64,000 nt of DNA from Dorea sp. D27. Its GTDB lineage: Bacteria > Bacillota > Clostridia > Lachnospirales > Lachnospiraceae. Positions 17,762 through 26,793 of this stretch are shown here, in pieces; within the stretch, counting starts at the first letter, position 1, and the number at the start of each line of letters is the position of its first letter. The notes beneath the pieces were generated by a model. The model saw nothing but the letters and a program-made list of their open reading frames with translations. It had not been told where the DNA came from and did not search any database. The translations under genes and the position numbers were made by a program. The stretch lies in contig NZ_KQ236743.1 of NCBI RefSeq assembly GCF_001185345.1, positions 260,372-324,371 on the forward strand, in the 5' to 3' direction.

Positions 17762-18567
17762 AGAATAGGACATGGCTGGCAGTCCTCCTGCTGGCAGCGG
17801 TTCTTGGAGCGTCGGTATATGTGCCTGTCGCTCTGTCCGGATATGAGGAAAAGAAGCTGCTCGCAGATGTGCAGACAGAGCAGCTGAAGGAATCAGCAAA
17901 GCCGGAGAAGCCGTCGTCGGATACGCTCGAGAAGCTGTCTGTCATAAACAGGGCGCGCCAGACGGGAAGTGAAGTCATATCAGGCAAAGTCGTATATAGT
18001 GCGGCAGATAATAGACCGGCAGAACTGGTGGAAAAAGGGTTTAAAAAGCTGCTGCAGAGTGGCATCTTGACAGGTGAAGGGCTGACCGGAAGTATATCGA
18101 TTAAGGAAGCGATGCGGATGTACTATACTGAGGCAGATGCAAAGATGTACTATACTGAGGCAGATGCAAATCAGAAGATTCGATGCTTTTACATCGTAGC
18201 CGAGTGTAGCGGACTTTTCTTCAGTCTCCTGATTGACGAAGAGACGGAAGCCTTGTATGAGATCAGCATATCTTCATCAGACACAGGAGCTGACATCAGG
18301 CTGACAGACAATGTCGGGGAGAAGTGGGCGGAGTATCTCGGCATTACGCTGAAAGAGATGGACAGACAGCCGCTGGATGGGGTATCCATATATGAAACGG
18401 GAGATTCGGACGTCCTATACATCATTTACCAGTCAGAGCAGAAAGATGGCGGCTATATCAGCCTGACGGATACTCTGTCGTTAGGGCTGGAGGGAGATCA
18501 TGCAGCATCGACAGTAGATGATGCAACTTCGACGGGAGATAGCAGGGCAATAGATGCAACTTGGTAA
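17758..18567 (+). CDS. Unknown secreted or membrane-anchored protein with a tandem peptide duplication
   Basis: 269 residues. An N-terminal hydrophobic segment (about 6-28) is a signal peptide or anchor; there is no lipobox. The rest is acidic and probably extracytoplasmic. A 27-bp perfect-but-last-base tandem repeat (18118-18171) duplicates the nonapeptide MYYTEADAK/N around residue 121. The C-terminal tail is rich in Asp, Ser, Thr and Ala. No family is recognised. Its start overlaps the kinase stop, so it is part of the VanRS-like operon and may be a sensor accessory or target protein. Confidence 0.7.
   Translation: MKNRTWLAVLLLAAVLGASVYVPVALSGYEEKKLLADVQTEQLKESAKPEKPSSDTLEKLSVINRARQTGSEVISGKVVYSAADNRPAELVEKGFKKLLQSGILTGEGLTGSISIKEAMRMYYTEADAKMYYTEADANQKIRCFYIVAECSGLFFSLLIDEETEALYEISISSSDTGADIRLTDNVGEKWAEYLGITLKEMDRQPLDGVSIYETGDSDVLYIIYQSEQKDGGYISLTDTLSLGLEGDHAASTVDDATSTGDSRAIDATW
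18118..18171 (+). repeat. 27-bp tandem duplication inside a coding region
   Basis: Units 18118-18144 and 18145-18171 differ only in the last base (AAG versus AAT). The duplication is in frame and adds nine residues. The near identity suggests it is recent or length-variable by slippage. Confidence 0.9.
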
Positions 18568-18612
18568 TACAATATCGGTGTAATAAAAAATCCTTATGAA
18601 AGGGGAGGCTTT

Positions 18613-19458
18613 ATGAACCGATATAGATCAGAAGCTCGTTCCGCCCATTATCGTGTATCCGGGAGGGAGACGGAAAAGCACAGGAAGGCAGGCAGACGGC
18701 AGAAAAGAAAGGACAAGGCTGTATTTTATAGTGTTTCATTCATCATCATCTGCCTGCTCGTCTTTATCTGCGGGTTTACATGTGTAGATAAGTACAGAAG
18801 CAGACAGGAGCGTACAGTGGAAAGGACGGGTGTCAAAGCGTTTGAGGAAAGCGGTGCCGGAAAGAAAACAGGGACAATGCAGAACGGACAGGCAGATGCG
18901 TCCGCATGGAATCTTAGGCTTGTGAATGCGTCACATCCGATTCCCGCAAGTTATCCGATTGATATAACGCTGCTTAAGAACGGACAATCTGTGGATTCGC
19001 GTATATACAGAGACCTGCAGGACATGATGGACGCAGCGAGGAACCAAGGTCTTTCTCCCTTGATCTGCTCTTCCTACCGAACCGCAGATAAGCAGAAATC
19101 ATTGTATGAGGCCAAGGTCTCAACCTGCATGGGCCAGGGCATCTCCAGAAAAGAGGCAGAAAAGCAGGCGGCCGAATGGGTTGCGCCGCCGGGTACGAGC
19201 GAACACGAACTCGGTCTGGCTGTCGACATCGTGGCACAGTCGTACCAGCTCCTGGACAAAGGGCAGGAAGAGACGTCGGAACAAAAGTGGCTTATGAAAC
19301 ACTGCAGCGAATATGGCTTCATCCTCCGCTACCCCACCGACAAAAGCGAAATAACAGGAATCGGCTACGAGCCGTGGCATTACCGCTATGTAGGAAAAGA
19401 GGCGGCAGAAGAGATAATGCGTCGGGGAATCTGCTTGGAAGAATACGTGCAAATGTGA
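18613..19458 (+). CDS. VanY-type D-alanyl-D-alanine carboxypeptidase (M15B)
   Basis: 281 residues. A basic N terminus and one membrane segment (about 36-56) anchor the enzyme outside the membrane. The VanY/DacB-like zinc peptidase domain spans about 110-275: SSYRTADKQ near 155, zinc motif SEHELGLAVDI near 196 (His and Asp ligands) and EPWHYRYVG near 255 (catalytic Glu/His ligand). It trims the terminal D-Ala of peptidoglycan stems. It lies behind a VanRS-like pair and an unknown secreted protein. The mRNA probably ends in the hairpin at 19472-19506. Confidence 0.9.
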   Translation: MNRYRSEARSAHYRVSGRETEKHRKAGRRQKRKDKAVFYSVSFIIICLLVFICGFTCVDKYRSRQERTVERTGVKAFEESGAGKKTGTMQNGQADASAWNLRLVNASHPIPASYPIDITLLKNGQSVDSRIYRDLQDMMDAARNQGLSPLICSSYRTADKQKSLYEAKVSTCMGQGISRKEAEKQAAEWVAPPGTSEHELGLAVDIVAQSYQLLDKGQEETSEQKWLMKHCSEYGFILRYPTDKSEITGIGYEPWHYRYVGKEAAEEIMRRGICLEEYVQM

Positions 19459-19532
19459 AAAAACTGTGAACGGGGACGTGATCAAATTTAATTTTGTTAC
19501 GTCCCCAATTGAGTTTTGACCTGTACCTAAAT
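19451..19532 (+). repeat. Dispersed hairpin repeat, copy 1
   Basis: GGGGACGT (19472-19479) pairs with ACGTCCCC (19499-19506), followed by the conserved tail AATTGAGTTTTGACCTGTAC up to about 19526. It lies between two convergent genes. Near-identical copies are at 32081-32156 and, inverted, at 34581-34643. Confidence 0.8.
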
Positions 19533-19537
19533 AGATA

Positions 19538-20914
19538 TTATACTTCCGGCAGTCCAGCAAATCCTTTTGCCAGATCCTCGTCAGATGGGATATAATCGGT
19601 CATTTCGCCGTTGTTGAATTTTTCATATGCCATCATATCGAAATAGCCGGTTCCGGTAAGGCCGAAGACGATTGTCTTTTCTTCCCCGGTCTCTTTGCAC
19701 TTTATAGCCTCATCCATGGCCGCCTTGATGGCGTGGCTACTCTCGGGCGCCGGGAGGATGCCTTCGATGCGGGCAAACTTGGTCGCGGCACCGAAGACTG
19801 CCGTCTGCTCGATGGAGATAGCTTCCATGAGCTTGTCATCGTACAACTGTGAGAGTACGGAGCTCATGCCGTGGTAGCGGAGTCCCCCTGCGTGGTTCGG
19901 CGACGGGATGAATCCGCTTCCAAGAGTGTACATCTTGGCCAGCGGGCATACCATACCGGTATCGCAGAAGTCGTAGGCATATCTGCCGCGTGTAAGGCTT
20001 GGGCAGCTCGCCGGTTCTACAGCTATGATCTGATAATCTTTCTCCCCTCTTAATTTTTCACCCATAAACGGGGATATAAGACCGCCGAGGTTGGAGCCGC
20101 CGCCTGCACATCCGATGATGACATCAGGCGTTATACCATATTTGTCAAGTGCTGCTTTCGTCTCTAGTCCTATGACCGACTGATGGAGCAGTACCTGTGA
20201 CAGGACAGAGCCGAGTACATAGCGGTAGCCGTCTTGTGAGACCGCAGCCTCGACTGCTTCAGAAATGGCACAGCCAAGACTCCCCGAAGTACCCGGGTGC
20301 TCTGAGAGAATCTTGCGGCCGACGTTGGTAGTGTCTGACGGAGAGGGAGTCACATTGGCACCATATGTCCGCATCACTTCCCGGCGGAACGGCTTCTGCT
20401 CATAGGAGCATTTGACCATGTATACCTGACAGTCCAGCCCGAGATACGCACATGCCATGGACAGGGCCGTCCCCCACTGGCCGGCCCCGGTCTCCGTCGT
20501 CACGCCCTTGAGCCCCTGCTTCTTGGCATAATATGCCTGAGCGATGGCAGAGTTCAGCTTGTGGCTTCCGGAAGTGTTATTGCCTTCAAATTTATAATAG
20601 ATCTTAGCCGGTGTCTGGAGCGACTCCTCCAGGCAGTATGCCCGGACAAGCGGCGATGGCCGATACATTTTGTAAAAATCCTGGATTTCCTGTGGAATAT
20701 CAAAGTAAGGTGTCGTGTCGTCCAGCTCCTGCCTGACGAGCTCATCGCAGAATACACCGCGCAGCTCCTCAAATGTCATAGGTTCTAAAGTGCCTGGATT
20801 CAAAAGCGGTGCAGGCTTATTCTTCATATCGGCGCGTACATTATACCATTTTTTAGGCATCTCACTTTCTTCAAGGTAGATTTTGTAAGGGATCTTCTTC
20901 GTTTCTTTCATCAT
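19538..20914 (-). CDS. trpB: TrpB2-type tryptophan synthase beta chain
   Basis: 458 residues, longer than TrpB1 (~400) and typical of the TrpB2 branch. PLP Lys in NNTSGSHKLN near 112, GAGQWG near 141 and phosphate loop GCAGGGSNLGG near 268. TrpB condenses indole (or indole plus serine) to tryptophan. There is no trpA or other trp gene nearby, so the enzyme may salvage free indole, which is plentiful in the gut. A tryptophan-specific T-box leader precedes it, which supports a true role in tryptophan supply. ATGATG start with GAAAGGAAGG upstream. Confidence 0.88.
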   Translation of the reverse strand: MMKETKKIPYKIYLEESEMPKKWYNVRADMKNKPAPLLNPGTLEPMTFEELRGVFCDELVRQELDDTTPYFDIPQEIQDFYKMYRPSPLVRAYCLEESLQTPAKIYYKFEGNNTSGSHKLNSAIAQAYYAKKQGLKGVTTETGAGQWGTALSMACAYLGLDCQVYMVKCSYEQKPFRREVMRTYGANVTPSPSDTTNVGRKILSEHPGTSGSLGCAISEAVEAAVSQDGYRYVLGSVLSQVLLHQSVIGLETKAALDKYGITPDVIIGCAGGGSNLGGLISPFMGEKLRGEKDYQIIAVEPASCPSLTRGRYAYDFCDTGMVCPLAKMYTLGSGFIPSPNHAGGLRYHGMSSVLSQLYDDKLMEAISIEQTAVFGAATKFARIEGILPAPESSHAIKAAMDEAIKCKETGEEKTIVFGLTGTGYFDMMAYEKFNNGEMTDYIPSDEDLAKGFAGLPEV

Positions 20915-21066
20915 GTTTCCTTCCTTTCAATTGAGATTCATAAATGCTAAGTCCGACAGAGAGGTTTGGCACAGGTGTAAAATGTAAGAGCAAATAAGGT
21001 ACCTTGGCACATTCTCAGCCTGAGGTTCCTAATTCGATAGAAGGTTTCCCAAAATATTTTATCGAA

Positions 21067-21103
21067 TAAAAAAACTCCCGTCCTAAATCATTAGGACAGG
21101 AGT
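21067..21103 (-). terminator. T-box intrinsic terminator
   Basis: Perfect-looking GC-rich stem at 21103-21074 with a short loop, then seven U in the minus-strand RNA. The 5' arm overlaps the antiterminator partner, as expected for a T-box. Confidence 0.9.
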
Positions 21104-21358
21104 GATTCCTGCGTTGCCACCTAAATTCATTCTTATGGAATAACTAAATAAGAATGCGCTCAGCCATGTACTAACATACATGTTCCATGTGATAACGGTT
21201 GGATTCCGTCGCCCCTACTCTGACTTGATACATACCATTTTGGTTTGCCCTCGCAAGTCCATTCGCCAAATCGGATATTATCACGGTTCCACCATCACGT
21301 GACTCTCTGTAAATATGCCGTTAAAGCTACTACTCTTGCTCATCGGTTCTTGATTTTG
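21067..21358 (-). promoter_or_regulatory. Tryptophan-specific T-box riboswitch leader
   Basis: Reading on the minus strand, the leader has Stem I elements (AGAGAGTCACG and GGTGGAACCG) and then the specifier region GCGAATGGACTTGCGAGG. The triplet after GAA is UGG (complement of 21261-21259), the Trp codon. The T-box bulge sequence TAGGTGGCAACGCA is at 21123-21110, followed by the terminator hairpin ACTCCTGTCC...GGACGGGAGT (21103-21074) and a U run. Uncharged tRNA-Trp should favour antitermination and trpB expression. Confidence 0.9.
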
Positions 21359-21362
21359 CTTT

Positions 21363-21391
21363 ATTATAATGCAGTAGTAAAGAAATGTCAA
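21363..21391 (-). promoter_or_regulatory. Consensus promoter for the trpB T-box transcript
   Basis: On the minus strand TTGACA (21391-21386), 17-nt spacer, TATAAT (21368-21363): a full-consensus sigma-A promoter. The remaining stretch 21392-21541 is AT-rich and holds the upstream region of the divergent ABC genes, including a GATAATATAA segment near 21480. Confidence 0.85.
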
Positions 21392-21541
21392 CATAATTTT
21401 AGCTATTTGTAGAAGAAAAGAAGTTGAGATGTATAAGGATAAGCCTTAAAATTATATATAAGTTAATGTCGAAATATCTGATAATATAAAGGAAGAAGAT
21501 AACGCTTGAAAAAGTGCGTAATATAGAAAAGGAGTATGCAA

Positions 21542-22210
21542 ATGTCAAATGTTTTAGAAGCACAGAATCTTAGTAAAGTTTATAAAACGGGTGAAGTAAA
21601 AGTCTCTGCAATCAAAGGAATTCATTTAGCTATTGAGAGAGGACTGTTTTATTCTATTATAGGGAAGAGCGGATCCGGCAAGTCTACACTTTTACATCTG
21701 TTAAGCGGCCTTGACAAACCGACCAGCGGAAAAGTGCTGATGGAAGGCGTGGATATACATAAGTTAAAAGACAGCGAGCTGTCAAAATTACGCAGACAGA
21801 AGATGGGATTTGTTTTTCAATCCTATAATCTGCTGCCAGAATTTTGCGTGGAAGAAAATGTAAAGATGCCTTTGTATCTTAATAAGAATAATCCTGATAA
21901 CAGATATATTAAAAAGATTATGGAAATGTTGGATATCGCAGACTTAAGGCTGAAATTCCCAAATCAGCTGTCTGGAGGTGAACAACAAAGAGTAGCTCTT
22001 GCCAGAGCGTTAGCTGCCAGGCCGAGCATAATTTTTGCTGACGAACCGACAGGGAATCTGGATGTGGAAACGAGTAAAAAGGTTATTTATCTTCTGAAGG
22101 CTATGCAGCGTGAGTTGGACCAGACAGTGCTGCTTGTAACCCATGACATGGAAATTGCAGAACAGGCAGACAAATCAATTCGTTTACAAGATGGAATGAT
22201 TATAGGATGA
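21542..22210 (+). CDS. ABC transporter ATP-binding protein (MacB/LolD type)
   Basis: 222 residues from ATG 21542, preferred over ATG 21536 because GAAAAGGAG lies 8-10 nt upstream of 21542. Walker [10 protein letters not shown] near 42, VFQSYNL near 88, signature [14 protein letters not shown] near 140, Walker [13 protein letters not shown] near 160 and LLVTHDM near 198. Codon use is AT-richer than in the neighbouring genes (many TTA, AAA and ATT), which hints at a separate origin. It pairs with the FtsX permease 7 nt downstream. Confidence 0.9.
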   Translation: MSNVLEAQNLSKVYKTGEVKVSAIKGIHLAIERGLFYSIIGKSGSGKSTLLHLLSGLDKPTSGKVLMEGVDIHKLKDSELSKLRRQKMGFVFQSYNLLPEFCVEENVKMPLYLNKNNPDNRYIKKIMEMLDIADLRLKFPNQLSGGEQQRVALARALAARPSIIFADEPTGNLDVETSKKVIYLLKAMQRELDQTVLLVTHDMEIAEQADKSIRLQDGMIIG

Positions 22211-22217
22211 AAATACG

Positions 22218-24791
22218 ATGAGAAAAATCGCTTTAAAAAGTATAAGAGGAAAAAAAAGAGAGACGAGGCTGTTGACAGGAATGCTGATACTGATTTATGC
22301 TGTCAATTTTATGCTCGTTATATTTGCAGGAAGTTTTGATAAAACTTTGGAAGAGAACCGATATGAGAAATATGGGGAATGGTCCGGAGCAGCCATAGGT
22401 GCTGAGATTAATTTAAAGGACACTTTGGAAACTCAGAAAGATGTCTATAGTATAGGCGCAATGGAGACCGGTGGCAATGTACGTGTAGAGGGTAAGGAGT
22501 GCGGCAAAGTTGGTACTGTGGACAAGACAGCAAGGGAGCTTGCCCGTATGGAACTGGAAAACGGAAAATGGCTAGAGACAGAGACAGAGGCAGCGTTGCC
22601 GGCTTCAATTGTGAAACAGCTTGACGGAACGGTTGATATTGGTGATAAAGTATCTTTGGATTATGCTGAAGGAAGCCGTATGTCTGGGAGAGAGGTCATT
22701 ATAACCGGTATTATAAAGACATGGGGAACAGACTGGACAGTAGACAGGTCTTTGCTCCCATCGGTGATTCAAGGAAAGAATTCCAAGACAGGTGCCGAAA
22801 GTGATAATAGCATCACTTATTTTTTCAAAACTTCAGATATGAATGCAGGCAGTCTTAACAATCTGTCTGCACGGATCGGTCAGAATAGTGAGGCAGAGTT
22901 TGTTTTTAATGAAGAGGCGTATCCCGGGAATATGAGCCTGGCAGCTACACTGTCTGAGGATGGGAAACAGGTCATGTTCTTGATTCTTGTCTCTACTATC
23001 ATTATTGGATATTTATTGACGGTATTTGCAAAAAACGAGAGATACAGCCTGCTGATTCTCCGAGGTTTGGGAGCCGGAAGGGGACAGATATTGCTGCTAA
23101 CCTTGTGGAAATGTGTATATTTCCTGGGCTTCTCTGTACTTGCAGGAGCCATGATTGGTTCTGCAGGAAGTATTGCTTTATTGAGTATTGTCAAATCAGT
23201 GATGGACATATCCGTATTTTATGAAATCAAGTGGCTGAACATATTGCAGATAGGGGGTGCCTGTGCTATTGTCTTCATGATGGGATATCTGGGCATGGCA
23301 ATGCAGGTCTGTATGATGGAAATCATGTCCTCATATAAGGAAGACAGCGAGAGATACGAAAAAAAGGTATTAGATATTAAAAGAGCTGAATATCATACGA
23401 TAAAAAGCATGGTGAAGCGAAATAGAAGGTTCTATAGGGACAGGATCGGCTTTAGGGCCGGCATTTCTATAACCGTTATTGTCATTTCAGCAGTCTGCAC
23501 ATACCTGTTTATAAAATCTGAGTCGGATTATCGTTTTTGGAAGGAACAGAAAGGATATAATTATCTGTTTCAAACGCCGGATCTGACAGAAGGGATATCT
23601 GATGTGGACATTGATAACATAAAAGATATTCCAGGCATAGATACGGCAGAATACGAAAAGTTTCTCAACTGTTCTGGGAAGGAACAGATGATTACGATTA
23701 GCTGGAATGGCTGGAAGGACAGCGAATATGTCAGGACATACCGGCGTTACGCTCAAGTCCACAATAGCACAGAGCCATACGATAAAGAGGGTGATTACTT
23801 TACGCTTAATGAAATCCGGGGAGTCAGCCCACAAGAGAAAGAAAGGCTGACCGGCTATCAGGATGCGGTTGCTGACGGTGAGCTGGATGAGGAGGCGTTT
23901 AATGAGGGGGAAGAATGCATACTGTTTTTATCTCCATATCAAATCCGGGACGTTGGCACGGACATCATTGATAAAGAGCCGGTTTATATAGACCCGGAAG
24001 GCTCGGTTGAGAAAAGACACATATATACATACGAAGAGGATAATTCTATACAGCCGGGAACATATATCGATATATCTTCTCCATGGGGGACGAGAAAGAT
24101 AAAAGTAGGTGGTATCATATATGCCGCACCAGAGTATGGAGAACAGGTTATAGCCGTTGGGGAAAGATTCCTGGATAAACTTTGTGGAATTGAGGATGAA
24201 AACCTTTATAATTCCGTTCGATTTCCATATTCGGAGGATGCGGATTTTGAAGAAATGGACATTGCAATCGCAGATTTTTTCAGCACGATGCATAATGGTG
24301 AAGGGCTCGTCAATGAAAGAAACATATATGGGGAGATACGCGGACAGCTCGTTTCTGATATATTCCGCATGGTGGTGATTATTACGGCTGTCTGGCTGCT
24401 GTACTTATTGATTATGTATCAGGGCAATGCGGGCCATCTCAATTATGAAAGAAAAAGGATAGGCATACTCCAGACTTTGGGAATAAGTAAATCCGATTTG
24501 AAGAAAATGTACTATTATGGATATCTATATGAGTCAGTCATTATTACAGGGGCAGGAGCGCTTATCTGTTCTGCCTGGTTTGCTTACAGATTACGTGTCG
24601 CTACAAGTTTTGACAGCATGAAAACTTTTAAGCTTGCTGTAATGAGTAACACGGGAGATCTCTCCGATTTTGCTTTTTCTGTTCTGACAGCGGTTGTAGT
24701 ATGTGCCGGAATTAGTCTAATTACGATACATGTACTGGTAAAGCGTATACTCAGAAACAGTATCATAACTAATATCAGAAGATTGCATTAG
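22218..24791 (+). CDS. FtsX-type ABC transporter permease
   Basis: 857 residues. Membrane segments are near 15-38, 250-275, 295-325 and 345-370 in the first half, and near 410-430, 715-735, 770-790 and 820-845 in the second, with two extracytoplasmic domains between them. SVLAGAMIGSAGSIALL and ILQTLGISKSDLKKM (near 755) are typical ABC3/FtsX elements. It works with the ATPase upstream; no regulator is adjacent. The sequence is AT-rich like its partner, so the pair may have moved together. Substrate unknown. Confidence 0.87.
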   Translation: MRKIALKSIRGKKRETRLLTGMLILIYAVNFMLVIFAGSFDKTLEENRYEKYGEWSGAAIGAEINLKDTLETQKDVYSIGAMETGGNVRVEGKECGKVGTVDKTARELARMELENGKWLETETEAALPASIVKQLDGTVDIGDKVSLDYAEGSRMSGREVIITGIIKTWGTDWTVDRSLLPSVIQGKNSKTGAESDNSITYFFKTSDMNAGSLNNLSARIGQNSEAEFVFNEEAYPGNMSLAATLSEDGKQVMFLILVSTIIIGYLLTVFAKNERYSLLILRGLGAGRGQILLLTLWKCVYFLGFSVLAGAMIGSAGSIALLSIVKSVMDISVFYEIKWLNILQIGGACAIVFMMGYLGMAMQVCMMEIMSSYKEDSERYEKKVLDIKRAEYHTIKSMVKRNRRFYRDRIGFRAGISITVIVISAVCTYLFIKSESDYRFWKEQKGYNYLFQTPDLTEGISDVDIDNIKDIPGIDTAEYEKFLNCSGKEQMITISWNGWKDSEYVRTYRRYAQVHNSTEPYDKEGDYFTLNEIRGVSPQEKERLTGYQDAVADGELDEEAFNEGEECILFLSPYQIRDVGTDIIDKEPVYIDPEGSVEKRHIYTYEEDNSIQPGTYIDISSPWGTRKIKVGGIIYAAPEYGEQVIAVGERFLDKLCGIEDENLYNSVRFPYSEDADFEEMDIAIADFFSTMHNGEGLVNERNIYGEIRGQLVSDIFRMVVIITAVWLLYLLIMYQGNAGHLNYERKRIGILQTLGISKSDLKKMYYYGYLYESVIITGAGALICSAWFAYRLRVATSFDSMKTFKLAVMSNTGDLSDFAFSVLTAVVVCAGISLITIHVLVKRILRNSIITNIRRLH

Positions 24792-24845
24792 CCATTCATG
24801 TGGGTGATAGGAAACAAGAGTATGAATGACGGTGTGCAGAAGTGG

Positions 24846-24884
24846 AACAGGGCGTGTTGAAGTTGGGAAACACGCCCTGTTTTT
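24846..24884 (+). terminator. Terminator after the ABC pair
   Basis: 13-bp perfect stem AACAGGGCGTGTT (24846-24858) / AACACGCCCTGTT (24869-24881), 10-nt loop and a T run. It lies between the ABC permease and the convergent rarA gene. Confidence 0.9.
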
Positions 24885-24922
24885 GGCATGATGCTGCTTT
24901 TAACGGCATTATGGGTACTGCT

Positions 24923-26254
24923 TCAGAATCCGGGCTCTATTTGATTCCTATAGGTCCGGATCTGCTGCAGCCGTTGTTTGACAGGGGCTTCGGCTCCTTC
25001 TTCGGTAGGATGGTAATAGGTCGTGCCTACAAGGCTGCCAGGCATGCACTGCATGTCGGTCAGCTTATCGGCAGTATCATGGGCGTATTGATAGCCGTCT
25101 CCGTAGCGCAGGTCTTTCATCAGCGCGGTCGGCGCATTGCGCAGCTGGAGCGGCACCGGCTCCGCCAGACGTTCCTGGGCATCCCCGCGGCATGTCTCAT
25201 AAGCGACATACAGGGAATTGGACTTCGGAGCCATGGACAGGTAGGTTACGACATGGGTGAGGTGGACATTACACTCCGGCATCCCCAGAAAATGGCAGGC
25301 CTGATAGCCCGCCACGGCCAGAGGCAGGGCCTGGCTGTCCGCCATGCCCACGTCCTCGCTGGCAAAGCGCACGAGCCGCCGGGCGACATAGAGCGGATCC
25401 TCTCCGGCCTCCAGCATCCGGGCCAGCCAGTATATGGCTGCGTCCGGGTCGCTGTTGCGCATCGATTTGTGGAGGGCCGATATGAGATTATAATGCTCCT
25501 CTCCATTCTTATCGTAGAGCAGTGATTTTCTGCTGATACATTGCTCGATGGATGTCTTCGTAACAAGCGTCTTTTCAGGGGTGATTTCCCCGTTGAGGAC
25601 AGCCATCTCCAGCGTATTCAGAGCAGTGCGCGCATCTCCGTTGGCAAAGCCTGCTATCATACGCAGGGAGTCTTCAGAGATATCAACGTTCAGATTCCCG
25701 AATCCGGACGGAGAGGCGAGAGCATGGCGGAGCAGGTGAAGCAGATCGTCCTCTGACAAGGCGTGGAGCACGAACACCTTGCATCTGGACAGGAGAGCGG
25801 CATTGATTTCGAAAGAAGGATTTTCCGTCGTTGCCCCGATGAGGATGATGCTGCCCTTCTCCACATACGGCAGAAACGCATCCTGCTGGGCTTTGTTGAA
25901 ACGATGGATCTCATCCACAAAGACGAGGGTGCGGATGCCGGCATGCCGGTCCTTTTCCGCCTTGGCCATCACTTCCTTGATTTCCTTTATGCAGCTGGTG
26001 ACAGCGCTGAAATCGATAAAATCCGCTTTCGTCCTTCCTGCGATGATACGGGCCAGCGTCGTCTTACCGACACCCGGAGGTCCCCAGAATATCATGGAAG
26101 ATATCTGGTCCTTGTCGATGAGCTGCCTCAGCAGCTTTCCGGGGCCGAGCAGATGCTCCTGTCCGGCGAATGCATCAAGGCTCCCGGGGCGGAGGCGGCT
26201 GGCAAGCGGGGTGACTGCCCGTTCATTATCAAAAAGTGAAATCTGTTCCATCAT
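24923..26254 (-). CDS. rarA: Replication-associated recombination protein A (RarA/MgsA AAA+ ATPase)
   Basis: 443 residues, family length. N-terminal ASRLRPGSLDAFAGQEHLLG, Walker A GPPGVGKTTLA near 58, Walker B LVFVDEIHRFNKAQQDA near 110 and sensor 1 GATTENPSFEIN near 139; the C-terminal part holds LARMLEAGEDPLYVARRLVR near 275. RarA is a clamp-loader-like ATPase acting at stalled replication forks with SSB. It is a single gene on the minus strand, with a divergent lipoprotein gene upstream and the ABC terminator downstream. Confidence 0.95.
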   Translation of the reverse strand: MMEQISLFDNERAVTPLASRLRPGSLDAFAGQEHLLGPGKLLRQLIDKDQISSMIFWGPPGVGKTTLARIIAGRTKADFIDFSAVTSCIKEIKEVMAKAEKDRHAGIRTLVFVDEIHRFNKAQQDAFLPYVEKGSIILIGATTENPSFEINAALLSRCKVFVLHALSEDDLLHLLRHALASPSGFGNLNVDISEDSLRMIAGFANGDARTALNTLEMAVLNGEITPEKTLVTKTSIEQCISRKSLLYDKNGEEHYNLISALHKSMRNSDPDAAIYWLARMLEAGEDPLYVARRLVRFASEDVGMADSQALPLAVAGYQACHFLGMPECNVHLTHVVTYLSMAPKSNSLYVAYETCRGDAQERLAEPVPLQLRNAPTALMKDLRYGDGYQYAHDTADKLTDMQCMPGSLVGTTYYHPTEEGAEAPVKQRLQQIRTYRNQIEPGF

Positions 26255-26352
26255 ACTGGCGGCTCCTTATCTACATGATAAATCTATATTATCTATTATA
26301 CCAAACATACGTTCAGAATGGAATAGGAATTGGGAAAAAAGATATGGGATGT

Positions 26353-26381
26353 TTGCAGTTGATACAAAGTCTCTGTATAAT
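26353..26381 (+). promoter_or_regulatory. Promoter for the barnase-like/barstar-like pair
   Basis: TTGCAG (26353-26358), 17-nt spacer, TATAAT (26376-26381), 37 nt upstream of the start at 26418. Confidence 0.6.
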
Positions 26382-26417
26382 AGTAATATCGAACCATAAT
26401 GAGCAGAAAGGGGAAGC

Positions 26418-26780
26418 ATGAACAGAATGATACGTTATCTGGCAGGTATCGCCGCCCTGCTGCTCTGCCTGCTGGCCGGAGGCTGCGGCAGTCCGGCAAC
26501 GGGCAGTACGTCCGGCGGCGGAAACGGTCAGGAGACAGGAAGAAGGAATGAGACGGTCACGGTAGAGGAAGCCGGCACATATACTTCAAAAGCAGAGGTT
26601 GCGGCTTATATCCATACCTATGGCCGGCTTCCGGATAACTTCATCACGAAGAAGGAGGCTAAAGCGTTTGGATGGGACAGCAAAAAAGGGAATCTGGGCG
26701 AAGCTGCACCGGGGAAAAGTATCGGAGGGGATCATTTTGGCAATTATGAAAGCTTTGAGTTATTATACGAAGAAGAATGA
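26418..26780 (+). pseudogene. Barnase-like ribonuclease lipoprotein with the catalytic core apparently deleted
   Basis: 120 residues. Signal peptide with lipobox LLAGGC near residues 18-23, so it would be a lipoprotein. After a Gly/Ser-rich linker the sequence follows the barnase N-terminal domain: AAYIHTYGRLPDNFITKKEA, then GWDSKKGNLGEAAPGKSIGG (about 76-103). It then passes from FGNYE straight to SFELLYEEE, which resembles the C-terminal end of barnase homologues (the ...HYxTFxxL region). The stretch that should carry the catalytic Glu, the two Arg and the catalytic His (barnase E73, R83, R87, H102) is missing. The frame is kept, so a stable but probably inactive protein could still be made. 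The downstream barstar-like gene is intact. Confidence 0.75.
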
Positions 26781-26793
26781 CAGGAGGGTTAAG

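Noticed and set aside
15905-19458. Glycopeptide resistance cluster
   Set aside because: VanRS-like and VanY-like proteins are present, but vanH, a D-Ala-D-Lac/Ser ligase and vanX are absent.
24842-25525. Plus-strand open frame starting in the ABC terminator
   Set aside because: Begins within a terminator hairpin and is antisense to rarA.
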